Assembly (NCBI RefSeq): GCF_016801025.1
Contig: NZ_CP068983.1
Span: 4,084,501 to 4,148,500, forward strand
Length of the DNA stretch: 64,000 bases
Direction of reading: 5' to 3'
From: Paradevosia shaoguanensis
GTDB taxonomy: Bacteria; Pseudomonadota; Alphaproteobacteria; Rhizobiales; Devosiaceae
The position numbers and the translations under genes were made by a program. Positions 47,278 to 61,684 of this stretch are shown in pieces (position 1 is the first letter of the stretch; the number at the start of each line of letters is the position of its first letter). The notes under the pieces were generated by a model, which was given only the letters and a program-made list of their open reading frames with translations, had not been told where the DNA came from and searched no databases.

Positions 47278-48660
47278 TTAGTGGTGATGCTCTTCCGGCA
47301 CGTCGTACTCGTCGTCGGCCTGGATCAGCTTGCCGAGTTCCTCGCCCGACATCTTCTTGTCGGTCTGCTTGGCCTGCTCGGCGATGAAATCAACAACCTT
47401 GTTCTCGAAGATCGGGGCGCGCAGCGAAGCAAGCGCGGCCGGGTTCTTGCGGTAATAGTCGTAGACCTGCTGTTCCTGGCCGGGGAAGCGACGGACCTCG
47501 GCGATCAGGGCCTGCTGGTGCTCGTCATCGGTGACCTCGACCTTGTTCTCGTTGCCAATCTCGGCGACGACCAGGCCCAGGCGCACGCGGCGCTCGGCGA
47601 TCTTGCGGTACTGTTCCTTGGCGGCTTCCTCGGTCGTGCCTTCGTCTTCGAAGGAACGGCCATGGTGCTCGACCTCATGGACGACACGCTGCCAGATGGT
47701 GTTGAACTCGGCTTCCACGAGCTGCTCGGGGACGTCGAACTTGTGGCCTTCATCGAGCGCATCGAGAATCTGGCGCTTGACGTGCTGGCGCGCCATGGAG
47801 GCGTTGGCCGCATCCATCTGCGACTTGATGGCTTCACGCAGGCCGTCAACGTTCTCGAGGCCGAGCTTCTTGGCGAACTCGTCATCGAGCTCACCCTGGC
47901 GCGGGCCATCGACATGGAGGATCGTCGTGGCGAACACGGCATCCTTGCCGGCGAGCGACTTCTGGCCGTAATCGGCCGGGAACGTGACTTTCACGTCCTT
48001 GGTCTCGCCCTTCTTCATGCCGACGAGCTGCTCTTCGAAGCCCGGGATGAACTCGCCCGAACCAACGGTCAGGTGAGCGTGGTCGGACGTGCCGCCGTCG
48101 AACGGCTTGCCGTCGATGGTGCCGACGAAGGACAGACCGAGATGGTCGCCCTGCTCGACAACGCCTTCGTCGCCCTTGTCTTCATAGCCCTTGTTCTGGG
48201 TGAAGAAGCGATTGAGCTCCTTGTCGACTTCGGCGTCGGCGATTTCGACGACCGGCTTGTCGACCTTGATGCCCTTGAAGTCCATCAGCTTGACGGCCGG
48301 CAGCACTTCGTAGCTGACGTCGAACGCGAGGTCGGCAGCGCCGTCGAGGACGCGGTTGAGCTCGGCCTGGTCTTCCGGCAGGTCAACCTTCGGCTGGGCG
48401 GCAGCGCGCTCGGAGCGCTCTTCGAGGGTCTGCGAGACGCCCGAATTGATGGCCTCTTCAAGCACTTCGGACATGGCCGAACGACCATAGACCTTCTTGA
48501 TGTGCGAAGCCGGGACCTTGCCCGGACGGAAGCCCTTGATCACCGCCTTGCCCTGGAGATCTTCGATCTTGGCATCCAGGCGCGTCGCCAGGTCCGTGGC
48601 AGGAATCACAACGGCCAGCTTGCGCTTGAGGCCTTCGTTGAGGGTTTCTTTGACCTGCAT
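47278..48660 (-). CDS. tig: Trigger factor
   Basis: This 460-residue ribosome-associated chaperone and prolyl isomerase starts MQVKETLNEGLKRKLAVVIP with the ribosome-binding signature GFRPGKVP (about residue 45). A PPIase (FKBP-like) domain follows (GDHLGLSFVGTIDGKPFDGG), then the C-terminal chaperone arms. The end is His-rich (EEHHH). ATG 48660 matches the family start; the frame runs on upstream through the tRNA-Leu gene and cannot be coding there. Confidence 0.97.
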   Translation of the reverse strand: MQVKETLNEGLKRKLAVVIPATDLATRLDAKIEDLQGKAVIKGFRPGKVPASHIKKVYGRSAMSEVLEEAINSGVSQTLEERSERAAAQPKVDLPEDQAELNRVLDGAADLAFDVSYEVLPAVKLMDFKGIKVDKPVVEIADAEVDKELNRFFTQNKGYEDKGDEGVVEQGDHLGLSFVGTIDGKPFDGGTSDHAHLTVGSGEFIPGFEEQLVGMKKGETKDVKVTFPADYGQKSLAGKDAVFATTILHVDGPRQGELDDEFAKKLGLENVDGLREAIKSQMDAANASMARQHVKRQILDALDEGHKFDVPEQLVEAEFNTIWQRVVHEVEHHGRSFEDEGTTEEAAKEQYRKIAERRVRLGLVVAEIGNENKVEVTDDEHQQALIAEVRRFPGQEQQVYDYYRKNPAALASLRAPIFENKVVDFIAEQAKQTDKKMSGEELGKLIQADDEYDVPEEHHH

Positions 48661-48716
48661 TCGGTTCAATCCCGTATTCATTGTCGATGGCGGCCAGGGC
48701 TTGCCGGAGATGTCGG

Positions 48717-48801
48717 TGGTGCGGGTGAGAGGGCTCGAACCTCCACGCCTCGCGGCGCTGGAACCTAAATCCAGTGCGTCTACCAATTCCGCCACACCCG
48801 C
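48717..48801 (-). tRNA. tRNA-Leu (TAG)
   Basis: This 85-base class II tRNA on the - strand starts GCGGGTGTGGCGGAATTGG, with anticodon loop TTTAGGT (anticodon TAG), a variable arm GCGCCGCGAGGCGT, T-loop TTCGAGC, discriminator A and an encoded CCA. The acceptor stem GCGGGTG/CACCCGC is perfect. It lies 56 bases upstream of tig. Confidence 0.97.
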
Positions 48802-48974
48802 AAACACGGTGCCCATGGCCCGGTTTGGGCGCACGCTCTATCCCATGTTTGGGGTTCAGTCAAAGCCTCATTCCTCCGACTTCCCCGACCTTCTGGGCCG
48901 ATGGCGGCAATTTCGCGGGTCGCGAGTGAAATGATGGCGGTCGAGCCGCACTAGGGGGCGGCTCGGCCGAACTG

Positions 48975-49544
48975 TCATTGCGGGTGGTAATGCAGGGCCA
49001 CGACGCCCGACGAGGTGGGCACGGCCTCGACCAGCTTGAGCTCCCTGCGCTGCTGCGGGCCGAACAGCAGGTTGCCGCCGCCAAGAATCACCGGGATGAG
49101 ATTGACGAAAAGGTCATCGACGAGGCCCGCCGCGAGGCAGGAATTGACCAGCGTGGGGCTGCCGAAACCCATGATGTTCCCGCCGGGCTGCCGCTTGATC
49201 TCGCGCAGGCGCTCGGCGAAATCGGCGCCGAGCAGAATCGTCTCCGGCCAGTCGGCATCCGCCTGCGTCATCGTGGTCGAAACCGCGATCTTGGTGGATT
49301 GCGATATCCACCTGGCATGCTCCAGCTCGCCCGGCGTGCTGTCCGGGTCGTTCGGCACGCCCGGCCAGTAGCTCTGCATGAGCTTGTAGGTCACCCGCCC
49401 GAATATCGCCATGTCGGCATCGGCCGTCATCATTCGCGAGCGCTGGGCCAGCTCCTCGTCGTAGGTGATCCAGGACAGGTCCCCGCCCGGCACCGAGGCG
49501 TAGCCATCCAGGGAGAGTGCGATATGCATCTTGAGTCTGCGCAT
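48975..49544 (-). CDS. DHFR/RibD C-terminal-like reductase
   Basis: This 189-residue protein has the dihydrofolate-reductase-like RibD-C fold (YwjB/YyaP group): MHIALSLDGYASVPGGDLSW at the N-terminus, DMAIFGRVTYKLMQSYWPG, GGNIMGFGSPTLVNSCLAAG and LIPVILGGGNLLF. Members bind NADPH, but the substrates of this stand-alone group are mostly unknown. ATG 49544 with an AAGGCGGAA purine stretch is preferred over the start nine codons earlier. Confidence 0.85.
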   Translation of the reverse strand: MRRLKMHIALSLDGYASVPGGDLSWITYDEELAQRSRMMTADADMAIFGRVTYKLMQSYWPGVPNDPDSTPGELEHARWISQSTKIAVSTTMTQADADWPETILLGADFAERLREIKRQPGGNIMGFGSPTLVNSCLAAGLVDDLFVNLIPVILGGGNLLFGPQQRRELKLVEAVPTSSGVVALHYHPQ

Positions 49545-49691
49545 GTTTTCCGCCTTCGGGACGAGTGACACTGAAGCTATCGCTTAACTAACGAAGTGCC
49601 CGCCAATTGTAAAGCGATCACTTAACTTTTGGCACCTGCGCGCCACGACGCCTAAATTGAGCGCAGTCCGCAAAATCGGGACGCAGGGCAA

Positions 49692-49728
49692 TGCACTATT
49701 CGCACGCATGTTGCTCAATCTTTGTGCA
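49692..49728 (+). promoter_or_regulatory. Two NtrC-type enhancer sites upstream of glnB
   Basis: Two sites fit TGC-N11-GCA, the NtrC dyad: 49692-49708 and 49712-49728, 20 bases centre to centre. They lie about 100 bases before the sigma54 promoter, a normal enhancer distance. The rest of 49545-49933 shows no gene. Confidence 0.7.
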
Positions 49729-49814
49729 ATTGGCTTATTTGGCTCTTGATCATCTGGATCAGCTGTCCAACCCAAGCAATTGTGACTGCATGCGTTTCTC
49801 TAGGCCTGGCACAC

Positions 49815-49831
49815 TTGGCACGCCCCCTGCA
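49815..49831 (+). promoter_or_regulatory. Sigma54 (RpoN) promoter of glnB-glnA
   Basis: TTGGCACGCCCCCTGCA fits the -24/-12 consensus TGGCACG-N4-TTGCA with one change; GG is at 49817-49818 and GC at 49829-49830. Transcription would begin near 49842, about 90 bases before glnB. Confidence 0.8.
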
Positions 49832-49864
49832 TACGTATGAGCGGCACCCGGCCGGGGGCCCTGA

Positions 49865-50272
<408 letters not shown>

Positions 50273-50335
50273 TCCCTCCCGGATAGAGCGAGCCGCCTAC
50301 CCCCACAAACCACTGGTTCAGACTGAGGAAGAACT

Positions 50336-51745
50336 ATGACCACTGGAAGCGACATCCTTAAGCGCATCAAGGAAGAGAACATCAAGTACGTCGACCTGCG
50401 CTTCACCGACCTGCGCGGCAAGCTGCAGCACGTCACCATGGACCAGTCGGTCGTGGACGAGGACATGTTCGAGGAAGGCGTCATGTTCGACGGCTCCTCC
50501 ATCGCCGGCTGGAAGGCGATCAACGAGTCCGACATGGTGCTCATGCCCGATCCGAACTCGGCCTATGTCGACCCGTTCTTCGGCGCCCTGACCCTCGCCA
50601 TCAACTGCGACATTCTCGAGCCCAACACCTACCAGCCCTACAACCGCGACCCGCGCTCGATGGCCAAGAAGGCCGAGGCCTACGTCAAGTCGGCCGGTAT
50701 CGGCGACACGGTCGTGTTCGGCCCCGAGCCCGAATTCTTCATCTTCGACGACGTCCGCTATTCGAACACCACCTACAAGGTGGGTTTCGAGATCGACGCC
50801 AGCGAGCTGCCGACCAACAACGACGCCATCTACGAGACGGGCAATAACGGCCATCATATCGGCCTCAAGAAGGGTTATTTCCCTGTGCCGCCGCTGGATT
50901 CGGCCCAGGACATGCGCGGTGAGATGCTCGAAGCCATGGGCTCGATGGGCGTCATCATCGAAAAGCACCACCACGAAGTGGCTTCCGCCCAGCACGAGCT
51001 CGGCATTCGCTTCAAGCCGATGATCCAGTCGGCCGACGACGTGCTGATCTACAAGTATGTGATCCAGCAGGTCGCCAATGCCTACGGCAAGACCGCAACC
51101 TTCATGCCGAAGCCGGTCTACGGCGACAACGGCTCGGGCATGCACTGCCACATGTCGATCTGGAAAGACGGCAAGCCGCTCTTCGCCGGCGACCAGTATG
51201 CGGGCCTGTCGATGGACGCGCTCTATTACATCGGCGGCGTGATCAAGCACGCCAAGGCGATCAACGCCTTCACCAACCCGACCACCAACAGCTACAAGCG
51301 CCTGGTTCCGGGCTTCGAGGCTCCGGTGCTGCTGGCCTATTCGGCCCGTAACCGCTCGGCCTCCTGCCGTATCCCCTTCGGCCAGTCGCCGAAGTCCAAG
51401 CGCGTGGAAGTTCGCTTCCCCGATCCGCTGGCCAACCCCTACCTGGCGTTCACCGCCCTGCTGATGGCGGGCCTTGACGGCATCAAGAACAAGATCCACC
51501 CGGGCGATGCCATGGACAAGGATCTCTACGAGCTGCCCAAGGAAGAGCTCAAGGAAATCCCGACCGTCTCCGGTTCGCTGCGCGAAGCCCTGGACGAGCT
51601 CAACAAGAACCGCGACTTCCTCAAGGTCGGCGGCGTGATGGATGACGACTTCATCGACAGCTATATCGAGCTCAAGATGCAGGAGGTGATCAAGTTCGAG
51701 CACACCCCGCATCCGGTCGAGTACGAGATGTACTACTCCGCCTAA
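50336..51745 (+). CDS. glnA: Glutamine synthetase type I
   Basis: This 469-residue GSI enzyme makes glutamine from glutamate, ammonia and ATP as a dodecamer. It has [18 protein letters not shown], the metal/ATP site [35 protein letters not shown] and [10 protein letters not shown]. Tyr398 in [12 protein letters not shown] is the conserved adenylylation site, so GlnE control is expected. GAGGAAG precedes the ATG. It is co-transcribed with glnB and ends at a strong terminator. Confidence 0.98.
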   Translation: MTTGSDILKRIKEENIKYVDLRFTDLRGKLQHVTMDQSVVDEDMFEEGVMFDGSSIAGWKAINESDMVLMPDPNSAYVDPFFGALTLAINCDILEPNTYQPYNRDPRSMAKKAEAYVKSAGIGDTVVFGPEPEFFIFDDVRYSNTTYKVGFEIDASELPTNNDAIYETGNNGHHIGLKKGYFPVPPLDSAQDMRGEMLEAMGSMGVIIEKHHHEVASAQHELGIRFKPMIQSADDVLIYKYVIQQVANAYGKTATFMPKPVYGDNGSGMHCHMSIWKDGKPLFAGDQYAGLSMDALYYIGGVIKHAKAINAFTNPTTNSYKRLVPGFEAPVLLAYSARNRSASCRIPFGQSPKSKRVEVRFPDPLANPYLAFTALLMAGLDGIKNKIHPGDAMDKDLYELPKEELKEIPTVSGSLREALDELNKNRDFLKVGGVMDDDFIDSYIELKMQEVIKFEHTPHPVEYEMYYSA

Positions 51746-51771
51746 GCCATTGGCTTGGTTGCGAAAACGAA

Positions 51772-51795
51772 GGGCCCCGCGAGGGGCCCTTTTTT
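51772..51795 (+). terminator. Terminator of glnB-glnA
   Basis: GGGCCCC-GCGA-GGGGCCC followed by TTTTTT, 26 bases past the glnA stop. Confidence 0.95.
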
Positions 51796-51797
51796 CG

Positions 51798-52139
51798 TCA
51801 GTGCGTCACCGATTTCGAGAGCAGGTTGACCACCAGCACTCCGGCGATGATGAGGCCGAGCCCGACAAAGGCCGGCAGGTCGAGCCGCTGGCCGTAGGCG
51901 ATCCAGCCGATAGCGGAGACCAGCACGATGCCGATGCCCGACCAGATGGCGTAGGCGATACCGACCGGCATGGTGCGCAGCGTCAGCGACAGGAAGAAGA
52001 ACGCGACGCCGTAGCCGATCAGGACGACGACGGACGGCAATAGCTGGGTAAAGCCGTCCGACGCCTTGAGCGCGCTCGTGGCGATGACTTCGGCGATGAT
52101 CGCGACGGCGAGATAGAGATAGCTCTGCACTTTGGGCAT
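51798..52139 (-). CDS. Small multidrug resistance (SMR) transporter
   Basis: This 113-residue protein has four helices and the membrane Glu of the family in [13 protein letters not shown] (Glu near residue 16), the substrate/proton site of Emr[21 protein letters not shown] is the helix-3 motif of the EmrE/Qac group rather than of Gdx/SugE. Quaternary-cation/proton exchange is expected. ATG 52139 is chosen to match the family start; the ribosome site is weak. Confidence 0.88.
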   Translation of the reverse strand: MPKVQSYLYLAVAIIAEVIATSALKASDGFTQLLPSVVVLIGYGVAFFFLSLTLRTMPVGIAYAIWSGIGIVLVSAIGWIAYGQRLDLPAFVGLGLIIAGVLVVNLLSKSVTH

Positions 52140-52195
52140 CCTGCTTTGAGGGTGCCAAGCTATCTCACCGGCGCGAGCCCGCCGCAACGCCTCCG

Positions 52196-53719
<1,524 letters not shown>

Positions 53720-54072
53720 TTTCTGTTCTTTCTGGTACGGCGCAAGGCGCCCTATTCCGGAGACGGCAAATCGCACGGGAGCGAATTGCCATTACGGGCA
53801 GACCAGATCGATCAGACGGGAATGTACGTCAGGAACCGCTTCGGTCAGCCCTGCTAGCAGATGTGCCGCAGGGCGAAGACGGGGCCACGCTGACGGTGGT
53901 GCCAAAAAAGCTGCACGTAGCCCTCCATGGGTTCGAGTTTCGCTACCGGAGGATTAGCAGAGGGAGGATCGGGGACGCAAGGGGCTGGGAGGGATGGAGA
54001 GCCCTACCCCACGGCACTCGACTGGGAACGCCACAGTTCGGATCGCGCTCGGAAATGGGACAGCCCCAAAAG
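53720..54072. other. Intergenic stretch without recognisable gene
   Basis: This lies between the start of the ABC-F gene and the gyrA terminator. Only short open frames without ribosome sites are seen; the ABC-F promoter should lie near its left end. Confidence 0.5.
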
Positions 54073-54103
54073 AAAAGACCGGCGGGTTGGCCGCCGGTCT
54101 TTT
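54073..54103 (-). terminator. Terminator of gyrA
   Basis: AAAAGACCGGCGG with CCGCCGGTCTTTT and a 5-base loop forms a 13-bp stem followed by CTTTT on the - strand. It lies 10 bases past the gyrA stop. Confidence 0.92.
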
Positions 54104-54112
54104 GCCAAGGTT

Positions 54113-56884
<2,772 letters not shown>

Positions 56885-56978
56885 TGGGCTGATTCGATGT
56901 TTGGCAACATTGCCATGATATAGGCGATTCCTGCCCCAGACCCAAATCCGCCGCAGGAGTTGTTAACGGCCAAGCGGT

Positions 56979-57392
56979 TCAGACCGCCGCCGGGACGTCG
57001 AACGAGCTGCGGGCCGTCTCGATTGCCTGATAATTGGCATCGGCCCACTCGACCAGCACCGAGAACGGGCGGAGCACGGAGGTGCCGATTTCCGTCAATT
57101 GATACTCGACGGCAGGCGGCACCGTGGGGAAGACCTTGCGCGACACGAGGCCGTCGCGCTGCAATTCCTTGAGCGTCTGCGTCAGCATCTTCTGGGAGAT
57201 GTCGGGAATGGCGCGGCGAATCTGGTTGAAGCGCAGCGGGCCCTCGGCTAGTTCAAGGACGATGAGCATGCTCCATTTGTCGCTGATTTTGTCGAGTATG
57301 CCGCGCACCGGGCACGCGCCCAGCGTGCCATCCAGTCCTGCCTTGCGAAACTGACTAACCACGGCCTCGAGCCGCCTCGGATCATCCGACAT
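56979..57392 (-). CDS. HxlR-family regulator (QorR/YtfH-like)
   Basis: This 137-residue winged-helix regulator has the HxlR Cys in [20 protein letters not shown] and the recognition helix [19 protein letters not shown], followed by the wing VEYQLTEIG. It is divergent from a QorB-like reductase, the same layout as ytfH-ytfG in E. coli, so it probably represses that gene and responds to quinones or reactive electrophiles by Cys modification. The start [15 protein letters not shown] has no strong ribosome site. Confidence 0.88.
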   Translation of the reverse strand: MSDDPRRLEAVVSQFRKAGLDGTLGACPVRGILDKISDKWSMLIVLELAEGPLRFNQIRRAIPDISQKMLTQTLKELQRDGLVSRKVFPTVPPAVEYQLTEIGTSVLRPFSVLVEWADANYQAIETARSSFDVPAAV

Positions 57393-57553
57393 CTCAAACT
57401 CCTGGTTACCCGGCGGTGACCTTCCGGGCTGGAAGTGCCTTCTTTCGGCCTGCCTAAGCCATCGCTATATGCAAGGCAATCTCTTTTGGAGACCTGGTGT
57501 TCAACAGAGAGTGAAACGCCGTCAGTACATTGCTGGCGCGAATGGAGACTTTC

Positions 57554-58450
57554 ATGGCTAATTTCGCAAATTCCACCCTGCTCGTTACCGGCGCCAGCGG
57601 CCATCTCGGCCGCCAGGCGGTGGAATCCCTCCTCGCACGCGGCGCCAAGCGTCTCGTCGCGATGACGCGCTCACCGGACAAGCTCAGGGACCTGGCGGCC
57701 AAGGGCGTCGAGGTCCGCGCCGGCAGCTTCGATGACCCGGCATCGCTCGACGCAGCCTTCAAGGGCATCGACCGCCTGCTGCTGATCAGCACGGATGCCG
57801 TCGGCGTACCGGGCGGCCGCAAGGCGCAGCACATCCGCGGCATCGATGCGGCTGAGCGCGCGGGCGTCGGCTACATCGCCTACACCAGCCTCACGGCGCC
57901 CTACCCCAGTGCCGACCCGGCCTCGGTAGTTCCGGACGACCATTTCTGGACCGAAGCACGCCTCGCAGCCGGCAAGGCCGATTGGTCCTCGCTGCGCAAC
58001 AATCTCTATACGGAAGGCATCCTGCAATCAGCCGGCGCCGCCATTGCCAGCGGCAAGCTCTATCATGCCCAGGGCACGGCCGGCCGCGCGTCGGTAGCGC
58101 ATGACGATGCGGCGGAAGCCGCTGCGGGCGCCCTGCTCCTCGGCGAAAGCAAGCGCATCTACGACGTCGGCGGCCCGGCAGCGGTCACCCAGGCGGAAGT
58201 GGCCGCAATCCTGAGCAGGCTGAGCGGGCGCAGCATCGAGGCGGTAGCGCTGAGTGGCGAAGATTTCCGCGCCGGCCTGCGCGCAGCAGGCGTGCCCGAG
58301 GCCTTTGTCGGCATCGCGGCGCAGTTCGATACCGACACCGCCCAGGGCTACCACGCCATCGTGACGGATGCCGTCGAGCAGCTGACCGGCCACAAGCCGC
58401 GCAGCGTCGAGGACGTGCTCGCGGCCAACGCTGCCAGGCTGGCAGCCTGA
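57554..58450 (+). CDS. NAD(P)H-binding quinone reductase, QorB-like
   Basis: This 298-residue atypical SDR of the NmrA/QorB group has the N-terminal cofactor motif TGASGHLGRQAVESLLARG, then RSPDKL after the second strand (NADP-type Arg), LLLISTD and IAYTSLTAPY. The SDR catalytic Tyr-x3-Lys is absent, as in QorB. GGAG lies 6 bases before ATG 57554. The divergent HxlR gene supports the match to E. coli ytfG (qorB), an NADPH:quinone reductase. Confidence 0.88.
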   Translation: MANFANSTLLVTGASGHLGRQAVESLLARGAKRLVAMTRSPDKLRDLAAKGVEVRAGSFDDPASLDAAFKGIDRLLLISTDAVGVPGGRKAQHIRGIDAAERAGVGYIAYTSLTAPYPSADPASVVPDDHFWTEARLAAGKADWSSLRNNLYTEGILQSAGAAIASGKLYHAQGTAGRASVAHDDAAEAAAGALLLGESKRIYDVGGPAAVTQAEVAAILSRLSGRSIEAVALSGEDFRAGLRAAGVPEAFVGIAAQFDTDTAQGYHAIVTDAVEQLTGHKPRSVEDVLAANAARLAA

Positions 58451-58457
58451 CCGCCCT

Positions 58458-58493
58458 GCCGGGCCGCTGCCCACGACCTCCCGGCGGCCCGGC
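58458..58493 (+). terminator. Possible terminator of the QorB-like gene
   Basis: GCCGGGCCGC and GCGGCCCGGC form a 10-bp perfect stem with a 16-base loop 8 bases past the stop. No T tract follows (TAAAACC). Confidence 0.4.
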
Positions 58494-58602
58494 TAAAACC
58501 TATACGCAACATGCGTAAAACCCTTGCACCGCCGCTGGACGGCAGCGACGCGAGCCCGTACTAAAGCGCCCTTGTCGGGGCGCATTCGCGGAGTCGATTC
58601 GG

Positions 58603-60891
58603 TTGTCGGTCGGGCGGTCCTTGGTTCACTACTGGCGGACCCGGTCAATCGGTTTCGGCCTCGAACATCTCGGGTTTCTTACTCTCAAGTTCCCGCGCAT
58701 CGTCGCGGCGGCGGTGATTGCGCTTACAGTGCTGGCGGCAAGCCAGATTCCGCGCGCCAATGTCGATGGCGACCTGATGCGCATCTTCGCCCATTCGGGC
58801 GAGGACTATGACGCCTACGAGCAGCTCTCCAACACGTTCGGCACCTTTGAGAACGATATCTATTTCCTCGTCACCTCCCCCGATGTGACGGATCCGGATG
58901 TCCTCGAGGCCCTGCGCAACTTCGCCTTCGACCTCGAACTCAACGACTTCGCGGTGGGGACCATGTCCCCGTTCACGCTCCGCAAGCCGACCGACACTGG
59001 CGGCTCGGTGCCCGCCGTGCCCGAAGGCATGTCGAGCCGGGAGGAAGTGGCAGCCGCCCTCAGCGACCTGCAGCAGAACGACCCGCTGATGCGCAACCTC
59101 ATCACGCCTGACCTGACAGGAATCGTGATGATCATGTTCCCCAACCAGGAACTGACGCGCGGCGACGGCAACAAGGAAATGATCGCGCAACTGCGCGACC
59201 TGGCCAGCCAGTACGAAAGCGACAAGGTGCATATCGAGCTGACCGGCCCGCCCATGTGGACGGCCGAAATGCTCTATGCGGCCGTCAACGACCAGGTGAC
59301 GTTCACCGTCTACGGCTTCGCGCTGGGCGCCCTCATCGCCCTTCTCAGCCTGCGCTCGTTCTGGGGCGCCATCCTGGTCTCGGCCACGCCGTTCCTGGCG
59401 GTGACCTGGGTCACCGGCATCGTGCTGCTGTTCTTCGGCTCGTTCTCGTTCCTCACCATCATCGTGACGACGCTGGTGCTGGTGATCGCCTTCGCCGAAA
59501 GTCTGTTCTTCATCTTCAACTGGATCGCCTACTGGCGCGACGGCATGGATCCCTACAAGGCCGTCGATACCACCGTGAAGGTTGTCGGTCCCGCCAGCGC
59601 GCTCACCATGCTGACGACGCTGATTTCGTTCGCCTCGCTCGCACTGACGCCCGGCCAGGGCATCCAGGAATTTTCAGTCACCGGCGCAATAGCTTCGCTA
59701 CTCAACTTCGTCTGCCTGATGACCTTCCTGCCGCTGGTCCTCAAGCTGGCGATCCGCCTCGGCTTCAAGATCCCGCCCAAGTCGAGCATCGTGCTCACCG
59801 CACCGATGCGCGTTTCGTGGTTCCTCGCCAAGCGCTTCAGCCGTGCGCTGGCAACAGCCGCGATCGCGCTGACGGTGGTGCTTTTCATCCCCTATTTCCT
59901 GGTCGAGCCGCGTTTCGCCTTCGAGGACTTCGTGGCCAAGGATTCCCTGGCGCTCGACGCCGCGACCGAAATCGACGCCGGCGTCGGTGGCGTGGCGCCG
60001 ATCTATGTACGCGTGCCGCTGATCGACGCCGCGCCGGAAATGACCGACGCCGACTTCGAGACCGTTCGAAAAATCCACGAGATCGTCGAAAAGCACCTCG
60101 GCCAGAACAAGGTGATCTCAGCCGCCAGCTTCTCGCACTACCAGGATTCCGGCTTCACTCGTCAGGACGTGCTGGATTCGGTCGGCGCCTTCATGAAGCG
60201 CCGCTTCATCACCGAGGACGGCAAGCAGGCGCTGGTGACCGGCTTCATGCCCACCATCATCGCCTCCGAAGACCTGCGGCGGCTCGTCGACGACCTTCAT
60301 GCCGAGATCGATGCGGCCGGCATCAAGGGCACCGAAATCGGCGGCTTCCGTATCCTGGCGACCTTCGCCACGGAAAACATCGTGCAGGGCCTGCAGCTCG
60401 ACCTGACGGTGAGCGTGCTGGTCAATCTCTTCCTCATCGGCTTTGCCTTCCGCTCGTTGCGCGTGGCGACGGCGACGGCCATACCGAACCTCTTCCCCGT
60501 ACTGGGCGCGGAGGCGTTTCTCTGGTGGTCGGGAGCCGGTTTGCAGCTCACGACCGTCCTGTCGCTGACCATCGCCTTCGGCATCGCGGTCGACGACACC
60601 ACGCACTTCCTCTCCCACTACCTGCACGCACGACGCGAGGAAGGCCGTGACCACAACGAGGCGGTGAAGCACACCATGGAGCGTATCGGCGGGGCGATCG
60701 TGGCAACCACGCTCATCCTGTGCTCCGGCACCGGCATCGTCGCCACGTCCAACCTGCCGCAGGTAGCACTCTTCGGCACTTTGTTTGTGATAACGCTCGC
60801 TCTGGCGCTGATCGGGGATGTGTTTATTCTCCCCGCATTGCTGGTGGCGGGCGGTAAATTCTTTCATCCTCTTGGAGGCATCAGGAAATGA
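58603..60891 (+). CDS. RND/MMPL-family exporter
   Basis: This 762-residue inner-membrane protein has two matching halves, each with one helix, a periplasmic loop of about 180 residues and five further helices. The second half has the family motif GIAVDDTTHFLSHY with paired Asp for proton relay; the first has LVIAFAESLFFIFNW at the matching place, with Glu replacing the Asp pair. It resembles HpnN/MmpL-type lipid exporters rather than AcrB-type pumps. The substrate is unknown. The only fitting start is TTG 58603 with GGAG 9 bases upstream. It overlaps the next gene. Confidence 0.88.
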   Translation: MSVGRSLVHYWRTRSIGFGLEHLGFLTLKFPRIVAAAVIALTVLAASQIPRANVDGDLMRIFAHSGEDYDAYEQLSNTFGTFENDIYFLVTSPDVTDPDVLEALRNFAFDLELNDFAVGTMSPFTLRKPTDTGGSVPAVPEGMSSREEVAAALSDLQQNDPLMRNLITPDLTGIVMIMFPNQELTRGDGNKEMIAQLRDLASQYESDKVHIELTGPPMWTAEMLYAAVNDQVTFTVYGFALGALIALLSLRSFWGAILVSATPFLAVTWVTGIVLLFFGSFSFLTIIVTTLVLVIAFAESLFFIFNWIAYWRDGMDPYKAVDTTVKVVGPASALTMLTTLISFASLALTPGQGIQEFSVTGAIASLLNFVCLMTFLPLVLKLAIRLGFKIPPKSSIVLTAPMRVSWFLAKRFSRALATAAIALTVVLFIPYFLVEPRFAFEDFVAKDSLALDAATEIDAGVGGVAPIYVRVPLIDAAPEMTDADFETVRKIHEIVEKHLGQNKVISAASFSHYQDSGFTRQDVLDSVGAFMKRRFITEDGKQALVTGFMPTIIASEDLRRLVDDLHAEIDAAGIKGTEIGGFRILATFATENIVQGLQLDLTVSVLVNLFLIGFAFRSLRVATATAIPNLFPVLGAEAFLWWSGAGLQLTTVLSLTIAFGIAVDDTTHFLSHYLHARREEGRDHNEAVKHTMERIGGAIVATTLILCSGTGIVATSNLPQVALFGTLFVITLALALIGDVFILPALLVAGGKFFHPLGGIRK

Positions 60892-61415
60892 ACAATGGCG
60901 GACCCCTGTGGCGCGCTCTGGCGCTCGCTGGTCTGATGGTTTCGGGCGCCGTGGCGCCCGCCCTCGCGGCTCAATCCGATATCGAGTTCCTCGGCAGCTA
61001 TCTCGGCGACTGGAAGGGACGCGGCAAGCTGCAAGGCGCCAACACCGAGACGGTGGTGTGCAAGCTCAACCTCACCGCGGCCAACAACAACACCAAGATA
61101 AACTATTCCGGCCGTTGCACGCTGGCCGGCAATAACCTGGCGGTGAACGGCACTGTCGCCTATGTCGACGCCAAGCGGCGCTACGAGGCCGTGATGACCT
61201 CCAACGCCTCGTTCACCGGCACGGCCATCGGCCAGCGCCAGGGGAACGGCGTGGTGTTCAACCTGCGCGAGAAAGAACGCGACGAAGCCGCCAAGCGCGA
61301 CATGACGATCACGTCCTCGATCTCGCTGATCGACAATACGATCTATGTGGAATTCCTGGTGGTGGACGACGCCACCGGCGACACGATCCGGGCGAGCGTG
61401 CCGTTCGCGAAGTAA
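60888..61415 (+). CDS. Exported protein coupled to the RND exporter
   Basis: This 175-residue protein has a signal peptide (ALALAGLMVSGAVAPALA, cleavage before AQSD). The mature part is beta-rich: FLGSYLGDWKGRGKLQGA, then LNLTAANNNTKINYSGRCTL with two Cys that may pair, ending IRASVPFAK. Its ATG overlaps the RND stop (ATGA), so it is translated with the exporter and may be a periplasmic partner. I do not recognise the family, although the fold pattern suggests a lipocalin-like or DUF-type barrel. Confidence 0.78.
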   Translation: MNNGGPLWRALALAGLMVSGAVAPALAAQSDIEFLGSYLGDWKGRGKLQGANTETVVCKLNLTAANNNTKINYSGRCTLAGNNLAVNGTVAYVDAKRRYEAVMTSNASFTGTAIGQRQGNGVVFNLREKERDEAAKRDMTITSSISLIDNTIYVEFLVVDDATGDTIRASVPFAK

Positions 61416-61442
61416 GCGGCGGGAGTTTCGGGGGCAAGCGAA

Positions 61443-61466
61443 GGGCGGCGCGAGCTGCCCTTTTTT
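61443..61466 (+). terminator. Terminator of the RND operon
   Basis: GGGCGGC-GCGA-GCTGCCC (one G-U pair) followed by TTTTTTG, 28 bases past the stop. Confidence 0.9.
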
Positions 61467-61570
61467 GTTTTTGGGCGCCTGCGCCTTGTTCCGCCGCGTT
61501 CGCTACCGGAGTTAGCCGTGGCCCCCTGCTCGCTCCCGGAGTCCGGGGGATCTTTCCCTCAGCACCGCGC

Positions 61571-61608
61571 CTGCATCTGGGCCCCGGCCTTCGCCGGGGA
61601 AGACGCAG
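61571..61608. repeat. Intergenic inverted repeat, copy 4 (half element)
   Basis: CCCCGGC-CTTC-GCCGGGG is enclosed by CTGC...GCAG. It corresponds to the right-hand hairpin of the 40146-40263 element; the left-hand hairpin is absent here. Confidence 0.6.
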
Positions 61609-61684
61609 AGGGGTGATGGGGGAGCCAGGGATACTTCGAGCGAAGAAACGGGCAGACCTCGAGCGCGGAAGAGAGGCCCGTTCC

